Notes under the pieces: generated by a model
What the model was told of the DNA's origin: nothing
The model's input: the letters and a program-made list of their open reading frames with translations, nothing else
Database searches by the model: none
Program-made: the position numbers and the translations under genes
Shown: positions 23,750 to 36,400 of the stretch, piece by piece
How positions within the stretch are numbered: position 1 is the stretch's first letter
Layout: the number at the start of each line of letters is the position of its first letter
Source of the DNA: Trichodelitschia bisporula
Lineage: Eukaryota; Ascomycota; Dothideomycetes; Phaeotrichales; Phaeotrichaceae
Direction: 5' to 3'
DNA length: 64,000 nucleotides
NCBI GenBank assembly: GCA_010356995.1
Contig: ML996695.1
Coordinates: forward strand, 691,061 to 755,060

Positions 23750-26426
23750 TTAGTCAATAACGATAACCTCCTTTCTCCGAGAGATTGCTGCGGAAATATC
23801 CTTTTCCATACTTTCGGTCACTTCAGCCTTGGTACTGTCTTTCAGTCGAGCACCCAGTAACTCAACATCACTTAGAGCCCACTGCCGCATCTCTTCAGGA
23901 GTGGCTCGCATCCGGAAAGTTGATATCTCGCTAGTCTCCTCGTGCAAGCGCATGGAGGTTCCAGCGACCGCAATGTGGGCCTTCCGACCCTTGAGCTCAT
24001 CTACCGAGACCATCGCGCATATTTGCAAGCGGTGCATCTGGAAATCATCCGGAATTCGCTCCAGAGGTATATTGCGTGTCGATTTTCTCCGTTTCGCCAG
24101 CGGCAAACGCGGTGAACTCGGCGCGGCACCCCCTTTGGCCCAGACAAGGCTGCCGAATCCTTCATGTGACTGCAGGGTTTCTGGCGCAGGAGGAAGGGCC
24201 ACCGGGCCGGGGTCTACGCTTGACGTCGCCGCGCCCGCACCACCACCGTGACAAGCACCGGGCTCAGAAATCCGACGATCGGATTTGCAAGGATGTGCAA
24301 TCGACTGGTATTCAGGGCCACCTTGTCGAGAGCGTGCTCTACCCTTGCTCGCCATGGCAGCCGGTGCGCAGCTGTATCCGCCAGTTACCAGGCTGGTACC
24401 GGGGTCCACGGCATGACCGGTATGCGATGAAGGTGACGAATATTCGTTCTCGTAAGCTGCTGATACCGGGGCCGCGGCTCCGACGGTGCGGTCAGCTCTT
24501 CCAGAAGGCGTCAACGGGATGCGAATGTCCTGACTCGAGGATGCACTGGGCATCTTTTTGCCGTGTGACCTGCTCGGTGGTACATTGATGGGCGTCCATG
24601 AGGCCGCTCCAGCAGGACTTACGACGCCCAGAACAGGGTTTTTGTACGGTCGGTGAAGCCGCAGCTTCTTCTCCTCGAATCGTTTCTGGAACGGTGAACG
24701 GGGAGCCGGTGAGGAGCGCCGGGTGTTAGTAACCCCCAGTCTGCGTTGAGGTTCTCCCGAACAGGACTTACGAACGTGGGGCGTGGGGGTCCTGTCAGAT
24801 ACCCGTTTTGAAAGCAATCAAGAGATTGGGACTGGCTTGGACTAGAGCTCACGGGTATGGAGCACGCCTTCATGCTCTGGGAGGTACCAGGACGAGGATT
24901 TACGTTTGGACGGTTTTTACGCCCTAGGTCTGGTCGGGCCGAAGCAGCCATCTTTGCAATGGACCATGGCTTGATCGCTGAGGAGCCGTATGGATTTTCT
25001 TCCTCGTCGTCCGATGGAGGTTTAGCCTGTTCGGCGATGGCCTCCAGCTCTTCGTCCACCTCATACATGCTGGAAGCTATTGGAGCAAGATATGGATCCT
25101 CCGAAGTGTCAGTGTAATCGCACATCTCCCCTTGTCCTTGTACTGGAATGCGATCAGAGGAGGATGCGATACGCATAGGAGGATCCGAAGCAACATCACA
25201 CTCGGCCTCCCAGTCGCCAGGTTCGGATGGATTGAAGCCCTTATGTTCGGTTAACCGGTTATTTCCCGGTGGCATCAGCTGGACCCGCTCGGCTAGCTTT
25301 GATGGATAGGCAGCATCAAAGGATAGTCGCGTCGCGGCATACAGCTTTGAGCGGTCGACGAAGAGCACATCGTCCTTAGCTGGTTCGATGTTACCGTCAT
25401 AACTCAACTCCGGACACATGATGTTGAGGCAAATGAACGGCTGCTTAGTCTTTCGGAAGTATTTGTTGCACGCTCGGAGCCTCTCTTTGTGGATAGAGAT
25501 GAGCTCGTTCATATCCTTCCCTCTCGATGACACTGGTCTGGAATCAATCGCAAGGAATTGGCCCAATCCACACAGCATCGAGGCGTCAGCATCTGGTTTG
25601 GGTATGAAGGCGTGAAACTCGTATCCATCAACCATCGCCGAGAAGAAAAAACCCTGTGATGTACATTGCTTCTTGAAGATCTGCGATGCTGCGCCGTCAA
25701 CCTGACCACTGCCTGGTTTAGGTGCATACGTGAAGTCGTCCTTGCTACTCTTCACCTTAAGTACTTTCATGGAGAACCGTACCTTCGGCCGCGCGAGGGC
25801 ATATGCACAGAGAATGCTCTTGATGTTAGCAAGACACTTCGGCGCATCCTTGTTGGCGAGCTGTTTCCGAACTGGAATTGCCTTGAAGAAGTCTGTGATG
25901 CGGACCGTAGTGTCAGCAGGATGGGAAACCATTTCTCTCCTGGACAGGTCAATAAAGCCGGACAGAAACAGCACGAAATCGCCACACGTCTCCACTCACC
26001 CCTCAGATCCGTCTTCCCCCATCCTCAGTTTAACCCCAACAACCTCTCCCTCAATCCTCGTTGTAACCAGCACCAACCCGGACACCTCGACAAGCGCACT
26101 TAACGCCTCGCCCCTAAAGCCGAGTGACTTCCCACCAAGCCGCTCCACCTCCACACAATCACGGATCTTGCTTGTACACCATCGTCACCCGACTATGCCT
26201 CGATCCCGCGGTGCAATCCCATGCCCATTGTCGCGCACTTGAATCACGTCGAGGGTGTTGGCTGAGATCTCAACGCAACAGATGAGGCTCGCGCATCCAG
26301 AGCATTGTCTATTAGCTCCTTGACAGCGGAAGCTGGGGTTGCGAGAAGTTGGGTTGACGTGAGGCGCTGCGCTGTGGGTGTGGGAATGGATAGCGACGCT
26401 GGATCGGCGTGGACGTCGAAGGGCAT
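23750..26426 (-). pseudogene. mlh2: MutL homologue of MLH2 / human-PMS1 type, broken in the ATPase domain
   Basis: The start at 26426 gives MPFDVHADP. The GHKL ATPase motifs follow: KELIDNALDA (motif I, catalytic Glu), DNGHGI (II) and GFRGEAL (III). After an intron of about 60 nt (donor GTGAGT) come TTVRITDFFKAIPVRKQ and the transducer part (QFLAIDSRPVSS, EPAKDDVLF). Later exons are separated by introns with good splice signals. The C-terminal tail (IPLERIPDDFQMHRL) is short and lacks the DQHA endonuclease motif of PMS1/PMS2 and MLH3, which argues for the MLH2 (human PMS1) branch: an MLH1 partner with an accessory role in mismatch repair. Two breaks lie between motifs I and III: a one-base frame loss near 26273-26279 (after ALDARASSV) and an in-frame TGA at 26185-26187, just before RWCTSKIRD. 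Everything downstream is open and well preserved. Recent loss, or two local sequence errors, would fit. Confidence 0.75.
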
Positions 26427-26812
26427 GAAGGCTGCTTTATCACGTATTCGAAGAGCTGAGAATGAGGTTCAGGACGACTTACAAGTGAAGATGGTGTTGT
26501 TGAGGACACAATGTCGTCATCCCTGCCCACGACGGAAGGAACATTGCCCGAGGTTACGTGAAGGGAAGGAACGCCATTTCATTATTCGAAGGTACACCCA
26601 CCCACAGAAGGCGCGATCAATACATCAATCACAAGGCTGGATTATCCTTGAGTGAAAATAAGAACCAGACGCCTATAAGAAATATTCGTCCCATCATCCT
26701 GCGCCGTGCCATGTAACAATTCTAACTAGCACCTCCATGCCAGTCTCCAACAGCTGTTTCAGCTCACGAACCCACTCCGACGCCAACGAGTTGACTAATA
26801 AGCCAGTTAGCT
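26427..26812. other. promoter side of mlh2-like gene and 3' flank of SIN3
   Basis: Both flanking genes are on the minus strand. A short open frame continues near 26694-26885, but the SIN3 stop at 26813 is upstream of it in coding order, so I do not call it a gene. Confidence 0.45.
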
Positions 26813-29800
26813 TCAGGTGCTGAAAGTTGTCATGAATGCAGATTTCAGCTGCTCCACGTCTTCCTTGTTCATGCCAGCCATCCATTGACTGTTGGCAACC
26901 ATCTTCTCGAAGGCGATGTTGTCCCGAGCCTGCCCATCGGAAGCTCTGTCCTCAGCCTCGTTCCTTCGCATCACGCCGTATTCGTAACCGGAGCGTTCGA
27001 ACTTGACGTGGTAATCGTCTTGGGAGACACGGAAGCGCAGACCCTCATACTGGTGACTGATGTCGGGTTTTGGGTCAGAACGAGCTGAGCGACGAAGATA
27101 CGGAATAGACAGGTTCGCAAAGTTGATACCTTCAGTTACATCGATGTTCTCCCAGGAAGTGACGTACATACGCCAGCGGTCTAGCTTCGAGAGATTCGTA
27201 AGATCGTAGGTTGGGTCGCCCTTCTTGCACAATCGAAACTTGACGGTCTTGTCGACGGTGTCGTAAGTGATGCGGAACATCTCGCCGTCTTTTATCTGCT
27301 TGTCAACCTGATTCCTGTAGTACACTTCTTCATCAAAAGTGGTGTGATCCCCACGAGCACGGTCCTTTTTGAACAGGTGATATATCTCCGAGGTCTTCTC
27401 GCGGCCGTCTGGAGAGAAGATGCCACCGGCGAAGCGAGTCAGAGCATTGAGGAGCTTATCGAGAGAATATAGCTGCCAGCCCTCCTGGAGGTAGTAGCGG
27501 CGCAGCGCATCCTCAACCGTGGACATCTCAAGCACACCCTTTATCTGCGACTCGAACATTTCCAACATCTGTTGGTAATAGTTGGCCGTCGGGCTGGTGT
27601 CGCGGAAGAAGTCGTCAGGGTATTTGTCGATCCAACCGAGCTCTTGAGCCGCCTTGGGAGCCTTAGCCCGACGAACGGACTTGTGGACTTCGTCCTCCGC
27701 AGCCTTGATCTTGGCCAGACGCTCGCAGAGCACACCTAGGAGACGGACGAAGCAGTAGAGCTGCTGATTGGCGTACATGTGGTATGACGTGCGAGGGAAC
27801 GGGTCGTACGGACTGATGTTCTGGCCGTTCCCAAGGCTGTTGTCGGTGGGATGATTAAACCACTTGTCGCTAGGTGGGTTGGCTCCGTCGGTCTCGTTCG
27901 AGCTCTGATCAGCCTCTTGCATCGCCTCATCCGCAGCTGAAGCATTGTCCGGAGTCGTGCCTCTACTGTCGGATGCCACGCTCTCATGCCCGGCACGACC
28001 ACGCTCGAGGACTCCGCGAAGTAAGTTTGCTTTCTTGCCGGCGCCTCGCGAGAAAGGAGACACGCCTTCTTCAGGAGTCGGCGACCCTTCCTCCGCATCC
28101 TCCATGGCGACGTCCTGACCCTGGCGAGTTCGGTCTTGAAAGAAGTTCGCATCGAGGTCGAAAAACAGCGTCACAAACTCCTTCATGAAGCCGAGAAGAC
28201 GCGGGTGGTCTGGAAGGCTATTGGCCTCGGCGTACGTGAGGATCAGAAGAGTCGCATCGCGGAGGACGTTTCGATCCTCGAAGGAGTAGATGAACTGATA
28301 ATCGGGGATGTTGGTCTTTCCCAGCTCACGACACCGCTTGTGCTCCTCATAGCGCACCTGGATCTCGTTGACCAATTGCTTCGGCCAAAACTGGCGCTTG
28401 TCAGAAATGCGCGATGTAGTCCCTTGGGCGTCCAAGCTCTTGAAGAACATTTGGTTCGTCTGCGTGCGCCAAACCTTCTGCCACTGGGCTTGCGCTGCCT
28501 TCCATTCTGCTTGTTTGCTCTTGAGGCGGGCGAGAAGAGTAGGGATGACGTCGTAGGGCTTCAGGAACATCCGCTCGACCACTTGCATCCCCTTGTCCCG
28601 ACCATAGACCTTGTTGATGAGGCGGCGGTATATGAACACGCTCTGGCCTCCGAGCTTTGGATCTAGCTTGTATTGGTCACGGGCCTCGGGGGTCGCCTGA
28701 TGCAGGATGCTGGCAATCGGCTCGAGGAGCTGAATGGTCCGGCCGCAGATCTCTAGATGATAATCGTAGTCATGACGCTCCTCTTCGATACGATGGAGGC
28801 CCTCCTCGTGCACATTCTTCCGATGTGCCACGAAGCCGGAATCTTCGGATTCCCAGGTGGGATGCGAAACCCAGTCGTCGTTGAGCACCTCATTGCAAAT
28901 AGAGTCGCGACCGGAGCACTTGTTCGTCTTTTCATGGTTGGGAAGGAAGCGGTAGCTGGGGCCATAGCTACGACAATTGGCGAGATTGACACGGCCGTGA
29001 ACGTTGGTGGGCGGGTTGTTTGCCACCTCCTCCTCGCCCGGGTACCGGAGCGCTTCGCGTAGCGTCTTCATCAACTCGTCATTGTTGCCAATAAAGGCAG
29101 CGGCGCGATGGAGAAGCAGCCCCTCGTCAATGAGGTCAGAGGTGTAGAGGGCAACGAGCTGTAAGAGCTCGGTGTAGTGAGTCTTGCTGCCCACATGCTT
29201 CTTGACCTTCTCGAAAAAGGCGAGCACCTCTGGCGTCAGGCCTGTGGCCATCGATGGAGCCATAGGGCGCGGCATGGCTGGAATGATGGAGGGTTGAAGC
29301 ACGGAAGCTTCCACCGTGGGTTGTCGGTACGACTGTCGCAGCCGCTGATTGTCTTCGTCAGCCTGCTCATTACACAGATGCAAAAAAAAACCTTGATGGG
29401 GTCGCTCGCCACGCGATCGATCGCGTGAACTCAAGTCGTGAAGTGAAGGAAGGTTGACCGATTGGTATCGTGCTTGTAGTGGTTGACTACAGGGGGAAGA
29501 TGGGGAAAGGACTGGGGGAAACGGGGGAACGTGGTATAGGCAAACGGAAACGGGGAACGTGTGGAAGAGCGGCATTGCAGCCCGAATGCCATGAGAGGAT
29601 GCCTTGAGCATCACGAACGTCTTCGAGGAGAACAACGCGCACATACATGCGCACGAGGTCTGATAGAGCTGCCATCTGACCTGGCATATCCCCTAATAAT
29701 CAAGTGGAAGGAAAAGAAGTGGCATACCTTATTGCCATTGTTGGTCGGCGCAAACGCGCCACGCGCAGCCAAATTCACAGGCTCGGGTCCAGACGGGCCC

Positions 29801-32168
29801 GAGGCCACGGTACCCTGCCGGTCGCTGCGTTTCCTCTTGTTATCCCGATTTGCGCTCGGAGTTGGTGCAAAGTTGCCCATTGGAGGCAAGCGTGGTTGAT
29901 CGGTTCTCGGGGTTTGCTGCTGATGCGCGTGCACGGCAGCAGCAGCAGCGTAGCCCGGTTCCGTCCGCGTGCTGCTCATAGGAAATGCCTCCTCGTTTAC
30001 CGGCCTCGTCGCTGCTGGCTTCGTCTGGGCCGCAGATTCGGGTAGAAATTGCTTGAAATCTTCCAGGAGGTCCGGAGCACCTTCAAAAAGATGCGTGACC
30101 TGCGCGTATACGTCGTGTATAGGCTTCGACTCGCGTTGATAGGTTTGTAGTATTTCAAGGAACTGCTTGTATATATCGGGCTGCGAGGCAAACCGATTCT
30201 ATGTCGGGTAAGCAATCATCGGGAAATTTGTGCAGCAGTTGATCGTACCTTAATCTTGTTGACGTAGCTGATGGCGTGGTTGAACTCCACAGGTCCTCTA
30301 CTCTTTTCACCAGTCCCATTCGCCGCTCCCTGTAGCAGCACAGGCCCCGAGCCGTTCAGCGCATGCGCTGACAAGACGTTCGGGAGTTCACCCGGCGAGG
30401 TCGTCAATGTTTTATTCTGGGCGGAGCCAGCGGCAGCTATATTTGTGGTTGACGATGCCAAGTGGGCATTTGCACGTTGCTCGCTCTGATGGACCAATGA
30501 ATGAAGGCTATGCTGTTCCCGATGAGCCTCTGGAGAAATCGAATGTGGCGCAGGGACCTGTGCGGTATAAGCTCCCCCTTGAGGCGCGGTACGTGCAGCC
30601 TCAGGGCTGAAAGGTCCTTCTTGCTGCACACCAGCTTGCTGCTGGTGGCCCCAGCCCAAGCGACCAGACGCGTCGTAGAATTGTCGTTCGGTCGCGCTTG
30701 CTGGCGCGCCATTAATTCCATGCGACCGAGGGTTAGACAACGGCCGGGCGGGAGGCATGGTCGACACAGTCGTGCCCATCGGGGTCGTCACCCGAATCGC
30801 ATTGGGATCATCTCCAGCGCCACACTCAATCTTATAACCGGGCGGCAAGAAGGTGTTAAAGCCCTGGATGAGCCCAGGGTTGCCAGCGAAGAGGTGTGAG
30901 ACTCGCTCAATCACCCCAGGCGTGTCAATTCTGTACGGCGAATCAGCCTTGATAACAGGATTCTGAGACGCGTTGGGTACTAACGCTCCGCTCTTGAAAT
31001 CCTTCATGATGTCCAGAAACCGGTTATACACGTCTGGATGGTCTGCGAACTGGAACTTCACCTGGTCAAGGTAACTAAGGGCATCCTGGATTCAGGTCAG
31101 AAGAAACGTGATTGATAAGCATGATGGCTTACATTAAGAATGGGTTGCTGTGCCTGATTCATGGCAGTGGACTGCTGCTGGCCCGGACCCGCCTGAGGGA
31201 ACGACACCAAGTGGTTTGCTTGGGCCTGCTGTCCCTGCTGCTGCTGCTGCTGAAGGCGCGCCGCCTGCTCTGGGGCATGCGGTGCTCCGCCAGGGAACAA
31301 TGACTGCCCAGCGCTCATAGAAGCTGGAGCGGTGCTAGGCCCTCCACCTGATCCTGCGTTGTTCAAGAGCCCGTTCGGCCCGTGGATGGCGCGCGCACTG
31401 GGGGCAACGGCAACTGGCTGGTGGAGATGGATTGGAGCCGCATGGTTCTCATGAGATGGATTCTGCTCGCGATGCTGGCGCTCGCGCATTTCGCGCTCTC
31501 GCTGCTCGCTGCCACGAGCAAGCTCTTCCATCTCCCTAGATTCACGGATCTCCCTATCACGCTCTGCTTCGATTCCAGGATGAGCGTGCAGTTGGTGCTG
31601 AGTGATGCCCGGAAGTGAATACCCGGGTATCTGTGCCGTCTGGTGGTGAGTTGTAGCACCAGGATCCTGCTGCTGACTCTGCGGACGTTGATTCTGCACT
31701 TGGCCCTGTGGTCCCTGAGCTAGCGCTGTGAGAGTGGGGAGGTTGTGGCCGGATTGGACACTTGCAAAGAAATTGCCTGGCCCTGGATGTCCGAACGAGT
31801 TAAAACCCTTCGACTGCGCAGATGCCTCAGAGAGAAGGGTCATACCCGAGGGTGGGGGCAGTACTGGTGCGGGTGCGGATGCCGCCGGTTGGGGTTGCTG
31901 CTGCTGTGCCGAGGGCCCTCCAGGACTGTGACGTAGTTAGCAGCTGGTCAAATCTGGGACAGCAAAAGGTTTAAATCGAACGCGAAGCACATATCCGATG
32001 AACTCGCGAGCGATCATATGCTTAGCCAACCAAAGGTGCCAACACCAGCACTCACTTATACGTTCCCAACGGCCGAGCAGACTGTCCTGGTTGATCTGAA
32101 GTATTTGAAGGGTTCGTCGCGCCCGTGGGTGCTGGCGGTGGCGCCCATGTCTCGCGATTTTGATTCAT
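26813..32168 (-). CDS. sin3: transcriptional co-repressor Sin3 (Rpd3/HDAC complex scaffold)
   Basis: The start at 32168 gives [12 protein letters not shown]. Exon 1 ends at GTYK before a GTGAGT donor. Exon 2 is a Gln/Pro-rich region, followed by PAH1 ([19 protein letters not shown], near 31050), PAH2 ([21 protein letters not shown], split by an intron near 30200), a nuclear-signal-like KRKRSD, PAH3 ([13 protein letters not shown], near 29215), the histone-deacetylase-interacting region ([12 protein letters not shown], near 28965), and the long conserved C-terminal half ending at 26813. Sin3 is the nuclear scaffold that brings Rpd3-type deacetylases to promoters; PAH domains bind short helices of repressors. 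About six exons; all exons traced are in frame and the splice sites are canonical. An intron of roughly 300 nt precedes PAH3. This is a core gene that stays intact next to the broken mlh2-like locus. Confidence 0.95.
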
Positions 32169-33448
32169 GACGGCGCAAAGGGGCTGTGCTGGACTCCAGT
32201 GTCAAGAGCGGAGCTTCTTCTAGTTCCCTTGACGCATCGACACGGTCAGATAGCGACTTTTCAACGAGCACCTACACAGCAAGAAACGTGTTAGAAATGA
32301 CTAATGAATCAAGTGCAGAGACCACGATGCCACGAGCACCTTGTTCTCGGACGAGACTGAACTACTATCATGTCTTCACTGGCGCAAGGTGGAGCGGGAA
32401 GCGGCGTCCTTGTACAGCTCGGGATGAAAAAAGGGAGAATTTGGAACATACCTTATGCGAATGTACTACCTAAGAAGGTCGTAGAGCAACTAACAGACTC
32501 GCAAGTGTTGCTATACAGCTGTACAGATCGTAACTTAGATGGCGTCTGGTATCGGGTCGGGAGTGAAACGCGCGCGATCAAACAGCGGCGCAACGGGCAC
32601 CTCTTGCCGCTCCGGCACATTTATTTTTCCGCCCCGATGAGCTTATCCTGTTCGGGTAATTGGTCAGCAGGGGTGCGTTGGGGCGAGATTCACGGAACCA
32701 CGGTATGCACGGGTAGATGGATGACTGGGCTACGTAATGTGCTACGCAATGTACTACATATAACTAGAATATACATCCAGCAGGTGCTGCGACGGGCCAT
32801 ATAGAGTCTGACGAAAGAAAATTCTTTGGCTATTAGAAAGAGCGAGTATCATAGCTTCATATGCAGGTCGAGTCAAATCGCAGCATGGGAGCTCGCCACT
32901 TACTCCGCACAGCTCTGACATTCGGTCCAAGGCACTTTACTGTTCAACCATACTTCTTCGAATACCCATTTCACTTCGTTACAAGAGCAACTAACGATTT
33001 CCGATTAAATCGCACATGGACAGCTCAAAACGAGGTCTGGCTACCTATGCGAACAGCACGGGGTACGGAGGTGATCTGATAGCTTCCTTTGGTGTAGCTT
33101 CTAAAATAACAGACAGCGCCAAAGTCCCAAAGAAAACCCAAGCCCGGTAGAGTGCAGAGAGGTACGTAGGCCTTCATAAAACACGACAGAATGCAGGTTA
33201 ACGTGAGAACCGGTCAATGATTTACCGGTCATACGCCGACCGATGGCCGAAGATCAGCCCGGTGTAAGGCCCACAATTGGCCCTCGCTCCTGCGGCCTCA
33301 AGGTGAAAGACTGATCCCAAGTGTATCTCCACGCCGCTCATTCCTAAAACGCCCGCATCAAAATATCCAGGTAAATGAGTCTGTCACTTCGAACGAGACA
33401 CTAGATCTGCGATGATGTCAGTCAAAGCTGCACAGGAGAGGAATCTGT
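32169..33448. other. SIN3 promoter and 3' flank of GH3 gene
   Basis: About 1.3 kb without a supportable gene. Since SIN3 reads leftward, this is its upstream region and leader. A short imperfect direct repeat (GCTACGTAATGT / GCTACGCAATGT) lies at about 32729-32752. No transcription-factor site can be assigned with confidence. Confidence 0.5.
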
Positions 33449-36400
33449 TTACCTGATGTCGACAGAAGAGGCGCCGATAAGCACATCGAACCAGCCTTCT
33501 TCCGCAATCCACGCTTGCAGCGAGGTATCGTAGTAGCCGACGGAATGCTTGTTGAGCAACAAGTCCACAATCTTCGACTCCCCGGGCTCAAGGAAGACCT
33601 TCGCAAAGGCCTGAAGTTCCTTCTCGGGTCTCGGGAGTCGCGACTTGACGTCTCGAATGTAGGCTTGAACCACCTCATGAGCCGCCACGTCTCCGGTGTT
33701 GGTGATCGAAACAGTGACAAGAAGCGTGTCCGACTCTCCCAAAACAGTGTCGCTAATTTCAACCTTTCCATACTCAAAGGTCGTGTACGTCAGGCCGTGT
33801 CCAAAGGGGAATAGCGGGCGGAGATGCATCCGCTCGTAGTGCTTATAACCGACAAAGATGCCCTCGCCGTACACCACCTTCATGTTCTCTCCCGGCCAGT
33901 TGTGGAATGTTGGATTATCCTCGAGCCGGATAGGGAACGTCGTCGGCAACTTACCGCTGGGGCTCTGCCGCCCGAACAGCACGTCGGCAAGGGCATTACC
34001 CGCCTCTTGGCCCTGGTACCACGCCTGCAGGATGGCCGGGACACGATCAGCCCACGGCATGGCCACCGGCGCGCCAGACTGGTTGATAACAATCGTGTTG
34101 GGATTGGCCTCAAGGACGCCCTGGACCAGGCGATCCTGGCTCCCATCCTTGGGCAGATCCATGCTCTGTCGATCGTACCCCTCGGACTCCCACTCGTTAT
34201 CCAGACCGACCAGGACAACGGCAACATCTGCCGCTTTAGCAGCCTCAACAGCCTCCGCAAGCAGGTCCACCTTGTTCTCTTCTTGGTATCCAATGCGGCA
34301 ACCGCCGTACTTGTGTGAACCTTCGATGGGGATCTTTGACGCCGGGCGGACCTCGCTCGTACTCTCCACCAACAACTCGACGGGCTGGTCGGCCGGTAGG
34401 AACACCGACTTGATGACATCTTGGGAGTCCTCAAACATGGCCTCGCCTTCCTCGGTCCAGTTCCAGTTGTCGATGAACAGCTCGCCATTGAGGAAGAGGC
34501 GGCCTGGTCCCACGCTAGAAAAGCTCAACGTGTGCAAGCCCGTTGTCTTCGGCCTAATGGTGGTCTTCACCTTGAAGGAAAAATCCGGCAACACAGCTTT
34601 GGGCGCCGAGTCCCAGAGATAGAGATCGGTTGTTTTCTTGTGCTGAACGGAAACCGGCTCTCCCTTGAAGCGGTCTCCCCGGTAAAATTCCAGAATGACA
34701 CCTTGGTCGCCATTGGATGTTTCACAAAACTTGGATGCCAACGGAAGCCACTTTGACGTGTCGCAGCCTTGCGCATATAACAGCTTGGCGGTTGTGTTCG
34801 CCTGGATACCCTCGAAGGGCGAAACCGTGTAGTAGGGATTAACCTTCGCACTCCCGCCACCTCCGGCGATGGCCCGTTTGGCATTCGGTCCAATGACGGC
34901 AATCTTTTGGGCATGCTTAATCGGCAACAGACCGCCCTCGTTCTTAAGCAGCGTTAACCCCTCAACGCCAGCTTGCCTGATCAGTTTGCTTGTGTAAGCG
35001 TTGTCATTGGCACGCTCCGGCGACTCCGGCGGGCCATTAAGCCCTTTGGTGCGATCGACGAGATAAAGCACGTTGCCCGCAGCGCGCTCAATCTCAAGGC
35101 GGGAGATTTCACCCCGCGCCAGCGCCTTGATGACGAGGCTACCCCGCTTCTTGGTCGGCCCCGGCATTTCCAGGTCGCAGCCAGCGCGAATCGAGGGTGC
35201 CGTCGAGTTCGTACCCGTCCAATCCGAAATCACGGTACTGGAAATGTCAGCGCCCGGTGCATTACAGACATTGTTTCGCTACCGCTCGCGAGACTTCGTT
35301 GGCATGAGAACGCAATGGCAAGCCGAGCAAGCAGGGTAGAGTGCAGGAGCAGGTGGGGTGGTTGAGGCCGCCCACATGCACGGTACCGCGGCTTGCAAGG
35401 AGCGTCTGAAAGGTGGATTGGGCCGGAAGGAGAAGGGCGGGAAGAGGGTAGGCCGCTTACCCATCATACTTCCACTCCCCACGCAAGACCTTCTTGAGGG
35501 TGAACTCGTTCATATCGGCGTGAACACCATTGACAAGGTTGTAGGAACTCATGAGGGCCCATGGCGAGCTCTCGCGAACGGCAATCTCAAAGGGCTTAAG
35601 ATAGACCTCGCGCAGCGGCCGTTCCTGGATGACAGAGTCGATCTTCATCCGGTGGGTTTCCTGCTCATTCCCAACAAAATGCTTAATGGTGGCAGCAACG
35701 CGCTTGCTCTGCACGCCGCGGATGTATGCAGCGGCAAGCTTACCCGTTAGAAAGGGGTCCTCTGAAAAGGACTCGAAGTTGCGACCCCCGAGCGGTGAGC
35801 GATGCATGCAGACGGTCGGGGCCAATAGGACATTCGCCCCGCGAGCTTTGGCTTCCTCGCCCAGATGCTTCCCGACCTCGTGGACCAGGTCCGTGTTCCA
35901 CGTGGCAGCAAGGGAGATGCCGCATGGAAACAGTGCCGCCTGCAATATCGAAAACGTCAGTGTTCATGCAGGGCGATGGCAGGGCGGAGGCGAGTGGGTC
36001 GGGGGGAAGAACGCCCTCTTTCGGACTCACCGGTGTGCCATTGTCGAAGAACTCGCCTCGTGCACCGTTCGGGCCGTCGGTGGTCTTGATGGATGGGATC
36101 CCCCGATGCGGCAAGGCAACCGTCCGCCAAAAGTCCGCACCAGCTAGAAGCGAGACCTATCAAGACCTGTCAGCCCATATGATCACGCAATGATATCCCC
36201 ATGAAGGTAGTCAAATCTCCTGCGGCAGCGGCGGAGTTTTTTTTTTCGCCAAAGGGCGTCCTCAAATGCACCGCGAGTCAGAACAGACAAGGGAGCAGTG
36301 CTGGGCGATTCGCCCGGGATGAATGAAGTAAAAGCAGATAAGGGTGGTTCATGCGTCGCACCTCCCGCCGCGTATATGCAAGCAAGTGTGAGGCGACGAG

